Assembly (NCBI RefSeq): GCF_000317695.1
Contig: NC_019771.1
Span: 1,178,001 to 1,242,000 of the forward strand
DNA length: 64,000 nt
From: Anabaena cylindrica PCC 7122
Lineage (GTDB): Bacteria > Cyanobacteriota > Cyanobacteriia > Cyanobacteriales > Nostocaceae
Reading direction: 5' to 3'
Shown here: one piece after another, positions 10,159 through 18,973 of the stretch
Layout: every line of letters begins with the position of its first letter
How positions within the stretch are numbered: position 1 is the first letter of the stretch
Made by a program: the position numbers and the translations under genes
Notes under the pieces: model-generated
What the model was told of the DNA's origin: nothing
What the model saw: the letters and a program-made list of their open reading frames with translations, nothing else
Databases searched by the model: none

Positions 10159-10389
10159 TTAATCCTTACAGATACCTGATCTTAAACAATCTTCGGTTTG
10201 ATCATCTCTGGCGTGGATATTTTTTTTAAATTCCGGCTGAAAATTAGCATCAGCAACTATTGTATTTTGAGCAGTTGTCATCGGCAACATATACTGGAAA
10301 AGCGAAAAATTACTACTGGCAATACCTGAAGTAGAATTGGACAGACATACTGGCAATATCATCAATCGCAGATAAATTTTTCTTTTCAT
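10159..10389 (-). CDS. Possible small exported protein of 76 residues
   Basis: A good Shine-Dalgarno-like AAAGAGG lies seven bases before the ATG at 10387-10389. The N-terminus (MKRKIYLRLMILPVCL) resembles a short signal peptide, followed by a polar segment with two cysteines near the C-terminus (DCLRSGIC). I recognise no family. It is divergent from tatC and could be a real small secreted protein or a chance frame. Confidence 0.45.
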   Translation of the reverse strand: MKRKIYLRLMILPVCLSNSTSGIASSNFSLFQYMLPMTTAQNTIVADANFQPEFKKNIHARDDQTEDCLRSGICKD

Positions 10390-10644
10390 CCCAAACCTCT
10401 TTTACTAATGATGATTGGGTTATCGGAAACATTATTTTGACCAACTAGAGTTAATACCACAGCACAGCGGTAGTAGTTACTCCAGAGGTAATTGACAAAT
10501 TAACGTTTCCGTACTTGTGTGTAGTAGACATTCCCCACAAATGCCTACTTACTTATGCAGATGTAATGCTAAACAACCGGAAAAATTCCCCAAACTCTAA
10601 AATCCTCCATTGCTCGTCGCTCTGGCAGATAAAATAATGAAGGA

Positions 10645-11460
10645 ATGTTTGCTATTAATGGACTTATGACACCTTTATCAGATGTGGATACTATCAATTC
10701 CCCTGACATGGACATGGAAGGATACGAAAACTCTGACGATAATCCCCTTGATGAGTTGCCAGATGAGGTCGAAATGTCCTTTTTTGACCATCTTGAGGAG
10801 TTGCGGCAACGGATTTTCTATTCTTTAATTGTTGTTGTAGTGGCTGTTATCGGTTGTTTTGTTGCTGTTAAACCCCTGGTTCAGTTGCTAGAAGTCCCCG
10901 CCCATGGGATTAAATTTCTCCAACTAGCACCGGGAGAATATTTTTTTGTGTCTATCAAAGTTGCTGGTTACAGTGGTGTGGTGCTTGCTAGTCCCTTTAT
11001 TCTTTACCAAATTATGCAGTTTGTGCTTCCCGGACTGACACGCCGTGAACGCCGTTTGTTGGGGCCTGTAGTTTTAGGGTCTAGTGTGTTGTTTGTAGGT
11101 GGGTTAGTATTTGCTTATTTATTACTTATTCCCGCAGCGTTGCAATTTTTTATTAGCTACGGTGCAGATGTTGTAGAACAATTGTGGTCGATTGAAAAAT
11201 ATTTTGAATTTGTACTGTTGCTTTTGTTCAGTACTGGGTTAGCATTTCAAATACCAATTATTCAATTATTATTAGGTAATTTAGGGATTGTTTCTTCTGA
11301 AAAAATGGTGGCTGGTTGGCGTTTTGTAATTATGGGAGCAGTAGTTTTAGGAGCAGTTCTCACACCTTCTACTGATCCTCTCACTCAAAGTCTTTTAGCA
11401 GGGGCTGTTTTAGGTCTTTATTTTGGTGGTGTTGGTTTAGTTAAACTTACAGGAAAATAA
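10645..11460 (+). CDS. tatC: Sec-independent protein translocase subunit TatC
   Basis: TatC is the multispanning receptor subunit of the twin-arginine translocase, which recognises RR signal peptides and recruits TatA for export of folded proteins across thylakoid and plasma membranes. The 271-residue product has the conserved FFDHLEELRQRIFYS at about 46-60, followed by about six hydrophobic helices up to residue 268, and the family motif ending in AVLTPSTDPLTQ. The N-terminal 45 residues are acidic and longer than in most bacterial TatC; an alternative start at 10666 would shorten this by seven residues. No tatA or tatB gene is adjacent. Confidence 0.95.
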   Translation: MFAINGLMTPLSDVDTINSPDMDMEGYENSDDNPLDELPDEVEMSFFDHLEELRQRIFYSLIVVVVAVIGCFVAVKPLVQLLEVPAHGIKFLQLAPGEYFFVSIKVAGYSGVVLASPFILYQIMQFVLPGLTRRERRLLGPVVLGSSVLFVGGLVFAYLLLIPAALQFFISYGADVVEQLWSIEKYFEFVLLLLFSTGLAFQIPIIQLLLGNLGIVSSEKMVAGWRFVIMGAVVLGAVLTPSTDPLTQSLLAGAVLGLYFGGVGLVKLTGK

Positions 11461-11641
11461 TAGTCATTTTAAGCGTATGAAGAAAGAAGCTATTAGTCTG
11501 TCAAATTAAAAATGCCAGAAACATATTGGAGATAAGAATTATAGGGAGTGATATCGCAGGATTTGTGAGAAATCTGGGTTAAGCACCATATATTTCAAGC
11601 CTTAGAGCGATTATATAGTTCTATTACCCATCTATTTTAAA

Positions 11642-11739
11642 TATAGCCTTTCCCACTCTAGTTAGATACAAAATTACCCCTCCCCAACCCTCCCCTTGGT
11701 AAGGGGAGGGTGCGCGACAGCGCGGGTGGGGTGTATTTC
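11642..11739. repeat. 119-bp MITE-like family, copy 1 (right end missing)
   Basis: It begins TATAGCCTTTCCC and matches the copy at 47771-47889 for about 98 bp, including the GC-rich TGCGCGACAGCGCGGGTGG core, but the terminal TTGGGAATTGCTATA is missing. Instead a 27-bp direct repeat of host sequence (11617-11643 and 11740-11766) flanks it. It is non-coding. Confidence 0.8.
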
Positions 11740-11867
11740 AGTTCTATTACCCATCTATTTTAAATAAGTAACCAAATCTTGGAAACATAGAATTAGCATA
11801 GATCCTCCTTAAAGGTTGTTTGAAAACTTTTTCGTGTGGGATAGGACACCCGCATATCCCCTTAAAT

Positions 11868-11885
11868 CCCCCTTTAAAAAGGGGG
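11868..11885. repeat. Short palindrome downstream of the phosphoketolase gene
   Basis: CCCCCTTT and AAAGGGGG form a perfect 8-bp stem with a two-base gap, about 40 bp after the stop of the minus-strand phosphoketolase gene. No T-run follows on the minus strand, so it is more likely a dispersed cyanobacterial repeat than a strong terminator. Confidence 0.5.
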
Positions 11886-11927
11886 TTGGGGAGATCTCAA
11901 TCAATTCTGATACTTCTCAGACATCCT

Positions 11928-14309
11928 CTAATAAAGCCACTTCCAATCGCGGATTTCTGGCATATCTTCACCGTGAGTCTCGATATAATGCTTATGTTCA
12001 ATCAACTTATCTTGCAGTTTTTGCTTCACATAAGCAGCTTTAGAAGCTAATTTTGGTACACGGTCAATAACATCCATAACCAAATGGAATCTATCTAAAT
12101 CATTCATCACCACCATATCAAAAGGTGTCGTTGTTGTTCCCTCTTCCTTATAACCACGGACATGAATATTTTTGTGGTTAGTATGACGATAAGTAAGGCG
12201 ATGAATTAACCAAGGATAACCATGAAAAGCAAAGATAATTGGTTTATCGGTTGTGAAAATAATATCAAAATCTTTGCTGCTTAAACCGTGGGGATGTTCA
12301 CTTTGTGGCTGTAGTTTCATCAAATTAACTACATTCACTACCCGTACTTTTAAATCTGGGAAATTTTGACGCAGGATGTCTACTGCTGCTAGAGTTTCCA
12401 AGGTAGGAATATCTCCAGCACAGGCCATAACTACATCTGTTTCCCCATCTAAATCACTACTAGCCCATTCCCAAATACCTAAGCCTTTGGTGCAATGTTT
12501 AATTGCCGAATCCATGTCTAAATATTGTAATGCTGGCTGCTTTCCGGCAACGATGACATTGACATAATGACGACTTCTTAAACAATGGTCGGTAACTGAT
12601 AGCAAAGTATTTGCATCAGGTGGTAAATAGACGCGAACAATTTCGGCTTTTTTATTAATTACGTGGTCAATAAAACCTGGGTCTTGGTGTGAAAAACCAT
12701 TGTGGTCTTGTCGCCAAACATGAGAAGTTAGCAGATAGTTAAGAGATGCTATCGGTCTTCTCCAGGGAATGTCCAGAGTTGTTTTCAACCATTTGGCGTG
12801 TTGGTTGAACATGGAATCAATGATGTGAATAAATGCTTCATAACAGGAGAAGAAACCATGACGACCTGTGAGAAGATAACCTTCTAACCAGCCTTGACAG
12901 TTGGTTTCACTAAGCATTTCCATGATTCGACCGTTGGCTGATAGGTGGTCATCTTCTGGGAGAATTTCGGCTACCCAAGTACGGTTTGTGACTTCTAATA
13001 TTGGATCAAGACGATTTGATGCGGTTTCATCAGGGCCAAAGACGCGGAAGTTGCGGCTTTCCTGGTTGAGTTTCATGATATCCCGCAGGAATTTACCACT
13101 AACTTTAGTAGCTTCTGCGATCGCCTTACCAGGAGAAGGAACAGATACAGCATAATCTTCAAATTCGGGCATAATCAAGTCACGCAGCACAATACCGCCG
13201 TTGGCGTGGGGGTTATCTCCCATGCGGCGTTGACCTTGGGGTGCTAGTTCTGCGAGTTCAGGAAGTAGTGTACCGTTAACATCAAAGAGTTCTTCTGGTT
13301 TGTAACTCTTCATCCAATCTTCTAGAAGTTGCAGATGTTCCGGTTTACCAGCTATATCACCAAAAGGCACTTGGTGCGATCGCCAATAATCTTCTGTTTT
13401 TTTGCCGTCAACTTCCTTCGGACCAGTCCAACCTTTAGGAGTTCGCAAAATAATCATTGGCCATTGCGGTCGTTCCTTAAATCCATGTACCCGTGCTTCT
13501 CTTTGGATACCTTGAATTTCGGGAATAATAATATCTAATACTGCTGCCATTTTTTGATGAACTTCCGCAGGATCAGCACCTTCCACAAAGTAAGGTTTAT
13601 AACCATAGCCGATAAATAGGCTTTCTAGTTCATCATGAGGTATCCGTGCCAATACTGTGGGATTCGCAATTTTATATCCATTCAAATGCAGAATTGGTAA
13701 AACTGCACCATCAGTAACGGGGTTGAGGAATTTGTTAGAATGCCAGCTAGTAGCTAAAGCGCCTGTTTCTGCTTCACCATCACCAACAACCGCAGCGACG
13801 ATTAAATCAGGGTTATCAAAAGCAGCACCAAAGGCGTGAACTAACGCATAACCCAGTTCTCCCCCTTCATGAATAGAACCCGGAGTTTCTGGCGCAACGT
13901 GGCTAGGAATACCACCAGGAAATGAGAATTGCTTGAATAGTTTTTGCATCCCTCCAGCATCTTGGGAGATGTTGGGGTAATATTCGCTGTAAGTTCCTTC
14001 TAAGTAAGTGTTAGCAACAAGTCCGGGTCCACCATGACCGGGGCCTGCTATGTAAATTGTACTTAAATCGTACTTTTTAATGACTCTGTTGAGGTGGGCA
14101 TAAATAAAGTTGAGTCCTGGTGTGGTTCCCCAGTGTCCTAACAGCCGGGGTTTGACGTGTTCTTGTTTGAGTGGTTCTCTCAGTAGGGGATTGTCGAGGA
14201 GGTATATTTGCCCAACAGAAAGATAATTGGCTGCACGCCAATAGGCGTTGATTTTCTGTAATTCTGTATCTGATAATGGCTTTATTTGTGGAGTGCTGGT
14301 AATGGTCAT
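11928..14309 (-). CDS. xfp: Xylulose 5-phosphate/fructose 6-phosphate phosphoketolase
   Basis: This thiamine-diphosphate enzyme splits xylulose 5-phosphate (or fructose 6-phosphate) with phosphate into acetyl phosphate and glyceraldehyde 3-phosphate (or erythrose 4-phosphate) in the cytoplasm. The 793-residue length is normal for the family. YIAGPGHGGPGLVANTYLEG near residue 66 and VVGDGEAETGALATSWHSNK near 175 are the phosphoketolase signature and the ThDP-binding GDGE motif; the C-terminal domain is also present. It is monocistronic as far as visible, divergent in role from but complementary to the pentose phosphate operon at 30-35.7 kb, because both draw on the same sugar phosphates. Confidence 0.95.
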   Translation of the reverse strand: MTITSTPQIKPLSDTELQKINAYWRAANYLSVGQIYLLDNPLLREPLKQEHVKPRLLGHWGTTPGLNFIYAHLNRVIKKYDLSTIYIAGPGHGGPGLVANTYLEGTYSEYYPNISQDAGGMQKLFKQFSFPGGIPSHVAPETPGSIHEGGELGYALVHAFGAAFDNPDLIVAAVVGDGEAETGALATSWHSNKFLNPVTDGAVLPILHLNGYKIANPTVLARIPHDELESLFIGYGYKPYFVEGADPAEVHQKMAAVLDIIIPEIQGIQREARVHGFKERPQWPMIILRTPKGWTGPKEVDGKKTEDYWRSHQVPFGDIAGKPEHLQLLEDWMKSYKPEELFDVNGTLLPELAELAPQGQRRMGDNPHANGGIVLRDLIMPEFEDYAVSVPSPGKAIAEATKVSGKFLRDIMKLNQESRNFRVFGPDETASNRLDPILEVTNRTWVAEILPEDDHLSANGRIMEMLSETNCQGWLEGYLLTGRHGFFSCYEAFIHIIDSMFNQHAKWLKTTLDIPWRRPIASLNYLLTSHVWRQDHNGFSHQDPGFIDHVINKKAEIVRVYLPPDANTLLSVTDHCLRSRHYVNVIVAGKQPALQYLDMDSAIKHCTKGLGIWEWASSDLDGETDVVMACAGDIPTLETLAAVDILRQNFPDLKVRVVNVVNLMKLQPQSEHPHGLSSKDFDIIFTTDKPIIFAFHGYPWLIHRLTYRHTNHKNIHVRGYKEEGTTTTPFDMVVMNDLDRFHLVMDVIDRVPKLASKAAYVKQKLQDKLIEHKHYIETHGEDMPEIRDWKWLY

Positions 14310-14509
14310 TTTAAACTCCAGAAAGGTATTTGCACGATTGGTGTCAGTGTATTGGTTGGCTGACTCACTGTCATCTTACCTGTGATTAATTTTTTCGGTA
14401 GAAAGTTAAATATTTTTTTATCTCACATAGAGACAACGAAAAAGGCATAGGAAACACATCCTAGCCATAACAAAGCAAAAGAAATTTTTCTCAAGACGAT
14501 TTAGGCAAT

Positions 14510-15607
14510 TTAACTAAAAGCTTCTGACAGGTAATCTGCTGCTGCGGCTACAACTGCGATCGCACTTTCATAGTCTAAACGAGTTGGCCCCAAAACTCCC
14601 ACACTCCCCACTGGTACAGAACCCCGACGATAGGTAGAAGAAATTAAAGTGCAACCACGAATTGGTTCTAGTGGGTTTTCTGCACCAATACGAATTGTCA
14701 CCCTTGACTTACCAATTTCCTTAGTTTCTGGTTCCTCACAGATTAAACGCCACAACTGTTCTTGTTCTTCTTCCAAAAGATGGATAATAGTTTGCACTTG
14801 CTGTAATTGAGAAAATTCTGGCTGACGCAAAACTTCCCCTACCCCACGCACCATAATTTGTGTTGCAGTTGGTGCTAAAGTGCGACGCGTCAACTCTGCA
14901 ATTGAATTTTTCAAGAATTCACCATAGCGTTGGAACTCTTGATCTAACTCACTCCAGTCAAGTTTGGCTAACTCCAACAAACTACGTCCGCGTAAGTGGC
15001 TATTTAGAAAATTGGATACAATTTGCAACTCATGATCAATTACCTCAGGATCAGGTTTAGTTTCTGACGACGCTGTGAATAAATCCATCACCTTAGAATG
15101 CGTTTCATAACCATCTGTCACTACAATCAGCATGACTGTGCCAGGTTCAATCTGCACTAATTGCAAATGTCGTAACTGTGCAGTAGTCGGTTGTGGCATG
15201 GTAATCAAAGTAATGCAGCCACTCAAAGTTGCTAAAATTTGTGCAGCACCTTGCAATAAAGCTTCCAAACTCCAATCTTCCCAAGGTCGAAGTTGTTGTA
15301 ATGCTGCTTCTACCTCTTTAGTTAAAGCTTCTGTTCGTGTACCATCTCGAAAAGAAGGTGTAATTAGTTGATCAACATAAGTGCGATAACCAGAATCAGA
15401 AGGTATCCTCCCTGCTGAAGTGTGTGGTTGGTAAAGTAACCCAGATTTTTCTAAAACACCCATGACATTGCGAATAGTTGCAGAACTAACACCAAGGTCA
15501 AACTCCTCAATTAGAGCTTTAGAGCCAACCGGCTCTGCCGTAGCAATGTAGTGGCGTACAGTTGCCCAAAGTATATGCTGTTGTCGATTTGTCAGCTGGA
15601 CTTGCAT
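14510..15607 (-). CDS. hrcA: Heat-inducible transcription repressor HrcA
   Basis: HrcA represses chaperone genes by binding the CIRCE operator and is tuned by GroEL. The 365-residue product starts MQVQLTNRQQHILWATVRHY and has the N-terminal winged helix (about 1-75, with VSSATIRNVMGVLEKSGLL as recognition region and QPHTSAGRIPSDSGYR), followed by the GAF-like and dimerisation parts. The C-terminal ISSTYRRGSVPVGSVGVLGP is typical. I see no CIRCE inverted repeat directly upstream, and no grpE, dnaK or groEL gene is adjacent. Confidence 0.95.
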   Translation of the reverse strand: MQVQLTNRQQHILWATVRHYIATAEPVGSKALIEEFDLGVSSATIRNVMGVLEKSGLLYQPHTSAGRIPSDSGYRTYVDQLITPSFRDGTRTEALTKEVEAALQQLRPWEDWSLEALLQGAAQILATLSGCITLITMPQPTTAQLRHLQLVQIEPGTVMLIVVTDGYETHSKVMDLFTASSETKPDPEVIDHELQIVSNFLNSHLRGRSLLELAKLDWSELDQEFQRYGEFLKNSIAELTRRTLAPTATQIMVRGVGEVLRQPEFSQLQQVQTIIHLLEEEQEQLWRLICEEPETKEIGKSRVTIRIGAENPLEPIRGCTLISSTYRRGSVPVGSVGVLGPTRLDYESAIAVVAAAADYLSEAFS

Positions 15608-15982
15608 AGGTGATATTTTACTGAAGGCAAATTTTAATCAAAGTTTGAAAAAAATATTGTGGCTGGAACCACAAAGCAAAAAAAGGTTAATAATTATTTA
15701 ATTAAGATAGCAAATTATATACTCGTGTGATGGGTATTCACGCAAAAGTTACCTTTAACCCATCATCATAGCGTATTACCTAATACAGCTCGACCATAGC
15801 ACCAAAAGCTGTGTTAATTAAGATAGGATTTTCATCTTTTTCTACATTCTTTCATAAGCCTCTCAGCAAAGCTGTATTTTTCGATACTGATTTATTTATT
15901 TGATAGACAGGGAATGGAAATGAGGAGGACAAATCAAGTTAAAAATATTAAACTTCTGCCTCCTGCCCCCTGTCTACCAATG
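15608..15982. other. Intergenic, 375 bp, no gene seen
   Basis: AT-rich sequence between two minus-strand genes. It holds the presumed hrcA promoter and, near 15951-15974, a pyrimidine-rich repeat-like stretch (CTTCTGCCTCCTGCCCCCTG) of the kind found at many cyanobacterial intergenic ends. Nothing else could be supported. Confidence 0.5.
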
Positions 15983-16342
15983 TTAATACTGAGGAACTGA
16001 AGAATCAACTAATATCGAATAAGCAGAAATACCACCCGTAATATTTTTAACATTTGTAAATCCTTGAGCAACTAACCATTGACACATCTGGGCAGAACGT
16101 ATACCGTGATGACACAAGACAAGGGTTTCTGCATGGGGATCAAAGCGGGTGGGGACTTGCTCGCCCCATTCAGCAAATTCACTCAGGGGCAGGTTTACAA
16201 ACCCTTCAAGGCTTGCTATTTCGACTTCTTGAGGTTCGCGCACATCCATTAGTTGCAAACCAGAATCACCGGCGGCAAGACGTTGTGCTAGTTCTTCTAC
16301 GCTAATTGGGGAAAAGGGTTGATCAAACGATGTACCTGTCAT
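15983..16342 (-). CDS. Single-domain rhodanese-like protein
   Basis: A 119-residue protein with one rhodanese domain. The active-site loop is CHHGIRS (about residues 83-89), with the cysteine that would carry persulfide; MDVREPQEVEIASLEG near residue 32 is the conserved N-terminal motif. The family transfers sulfane sulfur or acts in sulfur trafficking and, in some cases, arsenate or phosphatase chemistry; the substrate is not shown by the sequence. It is divergent from the DUF3352 gene, with about 60 bp between the starts. Confidence 0.9.
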   Translation of the reverse strand: MTGTSFDQPFSPISVEELAQRLAAGDSGLQLMDVREPQEVEIASLEGFVNLPLSEFAEWGEQVPTRFDPHAETLVLCHHGIRSAQMCQWLVAQGFTNVKNITGGISAYSILVDSSVPQY

Positions 16343-16404
16343 GCAGTTTTTCTAAACGATCCTATACTATTTATGTTGGCAGAAAAGCTGGAAAATAGGT
16401 TTAA

Positions 16405-18078
16405 GTGAACAGTCAACGCTCATTTTTTGGTTTCCTGGTAGCTGGTGTCATCGTCTTGCTACTAATTGGTATTGCTGGCTTTTATTGGTTTTTTGGTAAA
16501 AGTCCATTCAATCTCGGTGTCCCTAAATCTGAACCTGGGGCTGCTATATTTGTGTCAAAAATGTCACCTGTGATGGTGTCATTATTAATAAATCCCGACC
16601 GTTTGCAAGCAATAGAGCAAAAAGGGGAGATTTCTAAGCTCAAAAACAGTTTACTGGCAAAGAGTAACATAGACTTCCGAGATGATATCAAACCTTGGCT
16701 AAGTAATGAAATTAGCCTGGCTGTTACTAGTGAAGATATAGACCGCGACCCAGAAAACGGACTGCAACCAGGGTATCTGATGGCGCTTGCCACTGAAAAG
16801 CCAGAAAAAAGCCGTGAGTTTGTAGAGTTATTATTCTCTAAACGGGCTTTAGCTGGAGCAAATTTGGCGGTCGAACAATACAAAGGGGTGACATTGCTTT
16901 CTGATACCCCAGAAGTAACAACACCTGCAAAAATTCAAAATCGTTTAGCTGGTGCGGTTGTTGATGATTTTGTTTTGTTTGCTAATGACGCTAAGGTATT
17001 ACGAGAAGCAATTAATAATGTCCAAGCACCGCAATTGAATTTGAGTGATTCTCCCGAATATCAAAAAGCTGTTCAAGAGTTGCCCAAAGATGCTGTAGCT
17101 GTAGCTTTTTTGAATCTGCCCGTAGTTGCTAAGTGGCAAGGATGGGAATTAGTAGAATCAATCTATAATAGCCAAATTGTTTCTTTAGTATTAAATCCCC
17201 AAGGATTGCTGGCGGAAAGCACATTTTTAGCAACTACAAAAGTTGCTCCTCCATCTCCATTATTGTCTAAACCTGTGGGTGCATTGCACTATATTCCCGA
17301 ATCGGCAGGTTTGGCTGTTGCTGGGGTGAATTTAAGTAATTTAGGTGCAAGCGATTTAGCAAAACTGTGGAAACAAGGAACAACAACAATCTACGGTTCT
17401 GAGGAACAAGCTATTTCTCGCTGGGTTAAACCTTTGGTAGACTTCCAAAAACGCTGGAATCTCAACTTGAGTGAGAATATTTTTAGTTGGGTAACAGGAG
17501 AATATGCGATCGCATCCCTAACTGAAGATAACCCACTTTTAGCCAATCAAGCAAATTGGATGTTTGTGGTGGCAAAAACGCCGCAATTAGAAACAGGTAT
17601 AGCTAGGTTAGATAACATCGCTATCAACAATGGTTTTAATGTTAGTTCTCTGATTCTCAACAAGCAAAAAGTCTCTGCGTGGACAGAGTTAACCGCTACT
17701 ACTGAAGACAAAACAGCCGTCAACGTCGAAGCCAAAATCGGAGGAGTACATACAACCATTGATAATTATGAAATTTTCACCTCAGACCTAGCAACGATGG
17801 AGAAAATTCTTACACATCAAGAAAGTTCTCTTGTTGATAATCGCAATTTTCAAAATAGTATTTCTACCTTCCCTCAATCCAACCAAGGATACATATATAT
17901 TGATTGGAAAAAGAGTAAAAACATTCTTGAAAGTCAGCTACCGATTCTCAAATTTGTGGAAGTTTTAGGAAAACCACTTTTTGATAATCTGCGATCGCTT
18001 ACAGTCAGTAGTTATGGTAGTCAGCCAGAAACCCTCAAAGGTGGCGTGTTCTTGCAGCTTAATAGCTTGACTAAATAA
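16405..18078 (+). CDS. DUF3352 domain-containing membrane-anchored protein
   Basis: The GTG at 16405 starts a 557-residue protein with one N-terminal hydrophobic helix (about 8-29, FFGFLVAGVIVLLLIGIAGF) and a large soluble part that should lie outside the cytoplasm. The sequence matches the cyanobacterial DUF3352 family (FVSKMSPVMVSLLINPDRLQ, and the conserved WLSNEISLAVTSED region). The function of the family is unknown to me. A strong hairpin follows the stop codon, so it is likely transcribed alone. Confidence 0.8.
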   Translation: MNSQRSFFGFLVAGVIVLLLIGIAGFYWFFGKSPFNLGVPKSEPGAAIFVSKMSPVMVSLLINPDRLQAIEQKGEISKLKNSLLAKSNIDFRDDIKPWLSNEISLAVTSEDIDRDPENGLQPGYLMALATEKPEKSREFVELLFSKRALAGANLAVEQYKGVTLLSDTPEVTTPAKIQNRLAGAVVDDFVLFANDAKVLREAINNVQAPQLNLSDSPEYQKAVQELPKDAVAVAFLNLPVVAKWQGWELVESIYNSQIVSLVLNPQGLLAESTFLATTKVAPPSPLLSKPVGALHYIPESAGLAVAGVNLSNLGASDLAKLWKQGTTTIYGSEEQAISRWVKPLVDFQKRWNLNLSENIFSWVTGEYAIASLTEDNPLLANQANWMFVVAKTPQLETGIARLDNIAINNGFNVSSLILNKQKVSAWTELTATTEDKTAVNVEAKIGGVHTTIDNYEIFTSDLATMEKILTHQESSLVDNRNFQNSISTFPQSNQGYIYIDWKKSKNILESQLPILKFVEVLGKPLFDNLRSLTVSSYGSQPETLKGGVFLQLNSLTK

Positions 18079-18091
18079 ATATCAATAGAAA

Positions 18092-18130
18092 AGTGCTATC
18101 TGTGTCACCTGGAAATGTGACACAAGCACT
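18092..18130 (+). terminator. Probable terminator of the DUF3352 gene
   Basis: AGTGCT-ATCT-GTGTCAC pairs with GTGACAC-A-AGCACT around an eight-base loop. The seven T residues come about 14 bases after the stem, which is further than usual, so termination is likely but not certain. Confidence 0.5.
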
Positions 18131-18200
18131 AGCAATTGGCTCTTTTTTTACATAAAATTAGTATAGATAGTCACAAAAATCAACATCTGGGAGAGCTAAC

Positions 18201-18686
18201 ATGAGAGACCGTCGCTTCTGGCTTCACTTTCGAGGTGGCTGGCTGTTAGCTACAATTATCGCCATGATAGCTACACCTGTAGCCGCAGAGACAGCAAATT
18301 TTGGAACTCTGAAGTTATCACCAGGTTTTGAACCAGGACAAGGAACTGTGACTGGTTATACAGGCGGATCTTATTCATTATCTGCCATGAGCAACCGCGA
18401 TCGCGATAAAAATATTTGCATCGGCTTTGGTGATCCCAATCCTGATCACATTCTCGTCTTAGAAAAAGACTTCGATCAGATGAAAATACAGGTGAAGAGT
18501 GGTTATGACACCACATTATTTATCCAAGGCCCAGACGATCAGACAATTCGTTGCGGTGATGATACAGGTAGGAACAAAGATGCTAATGTGAGCGATCGTC
18601 AATGGAAACGTGGCAAATATCGTATTTGGGTAGGTACATTTAATCGTGGATTCAAGCATAACTACACTTTGACTGTAGAACAATAA
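18201..18686 (+). CDS. Secreted hypothetical protein
   Basis: The 161-residue product has a signal peptide (WLLATIIAMIATPVAAETA, cleavage likely after AAE or VAA near residue 30). The mature part is rich in Gly and Asp, with two cysteines (CIGFGDPNPDH and CGDDTG) about 47 residues apart that could form a disulfide, and ends in a beta-rich segment (YRIWVGTFNRGFKHNYTLTV) typical of pre-peptidase C-like or carbohydrate-type beta sandwiches. GAGAG spaced ten bases before the ATG is the ribosome site. Similar proteins are common in cyanobacteria; no function can be named. Confidence 0.7.
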   Translation: MRDRRFWLHFRGGWLLATIIAMIATPVAAETANFGTLKLSPGFEPGQGTVTGYTGGSYSLSAMSNRDRDKNICIGFGDPNPDHILVLEKDFDQMKIQVKSGYDTTLFIQGPDDQTIRCGDDTGRNKDANVSDRQWKRGKYRIWVGTFNRGFKHNYTLTVEQ

Positions 18687-18749
18687 TTCGTAATTCGTAA
18701 TTCGTAATTCGTAATTCGTAATTCGTAATTCGTAATTCGTAATTCGTAA
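18685..18749. repeat. Tandem repeat of 7-bp unit AATTCGT, about nine copies
   Basis: About 65 bp of uninterrupted AATTCGT units, starting inside or directly after the stop codon of the 18201 gene. A single unit recurs at 44353 after another stop codon. This is a short tandemly repeated repetitive (STRR) sequence, a known feature of heterocystous cyanobacteria. Copy number probably varies between strains. Confidence 0.9.
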
Positions 18750-18790
18750 TTATCAATTACTACCCAGTCCCCAATCATCAATCATCAAGA

Positions 18791-18909
18791 GACTTCCAAA
18801 TAAAAAATATTCAATTAATTCTTGTGGGGTAGGCCGAAAAGCCTACCCTTAAAACCGGACGGGCTAGAAGCCCATCCCACAAGATTGGATAATTTATTTC
18901 CTGGAAGTC
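18791..18909. repeat. MITE-like element with about 35-bp imperfect inverted ends
   Basis: It begins GACTTCCAAATAAA and ends with TTTCCTGGAAGTC; the inverted homology continues inward to CTTGTGGG and CCCACAAG. The centre holds two GC-rich hairpins (GTAGGC-CGAAAA-GCCTAC and GGGCT-AGA-AGCCC). It carries no coding potential and lies between the STRR array and cysE. Confidence 0.75.
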
Positions 18910-18973
18910 CCCAATGACCAAGTAACGATAATATGGGAGAGTAGCTTGTCTTGCTCTCCAAGGGTACTATCTC

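Noticed and set aside
11816..12050. Two 75-codon open frames at the 3' end of the phosphoketolase gene
   Set aside because: They cross the CCCCCTTT/AAAGGGGG repeat and run antisense to the conserved phosphoketolase C-terminus.
15608..15760. CIRCE operator upstream of hrcA
   Set aside because: No TTAGCACTC-N9-GAGTGCTAA-like inverted repeat is present in this stretch.
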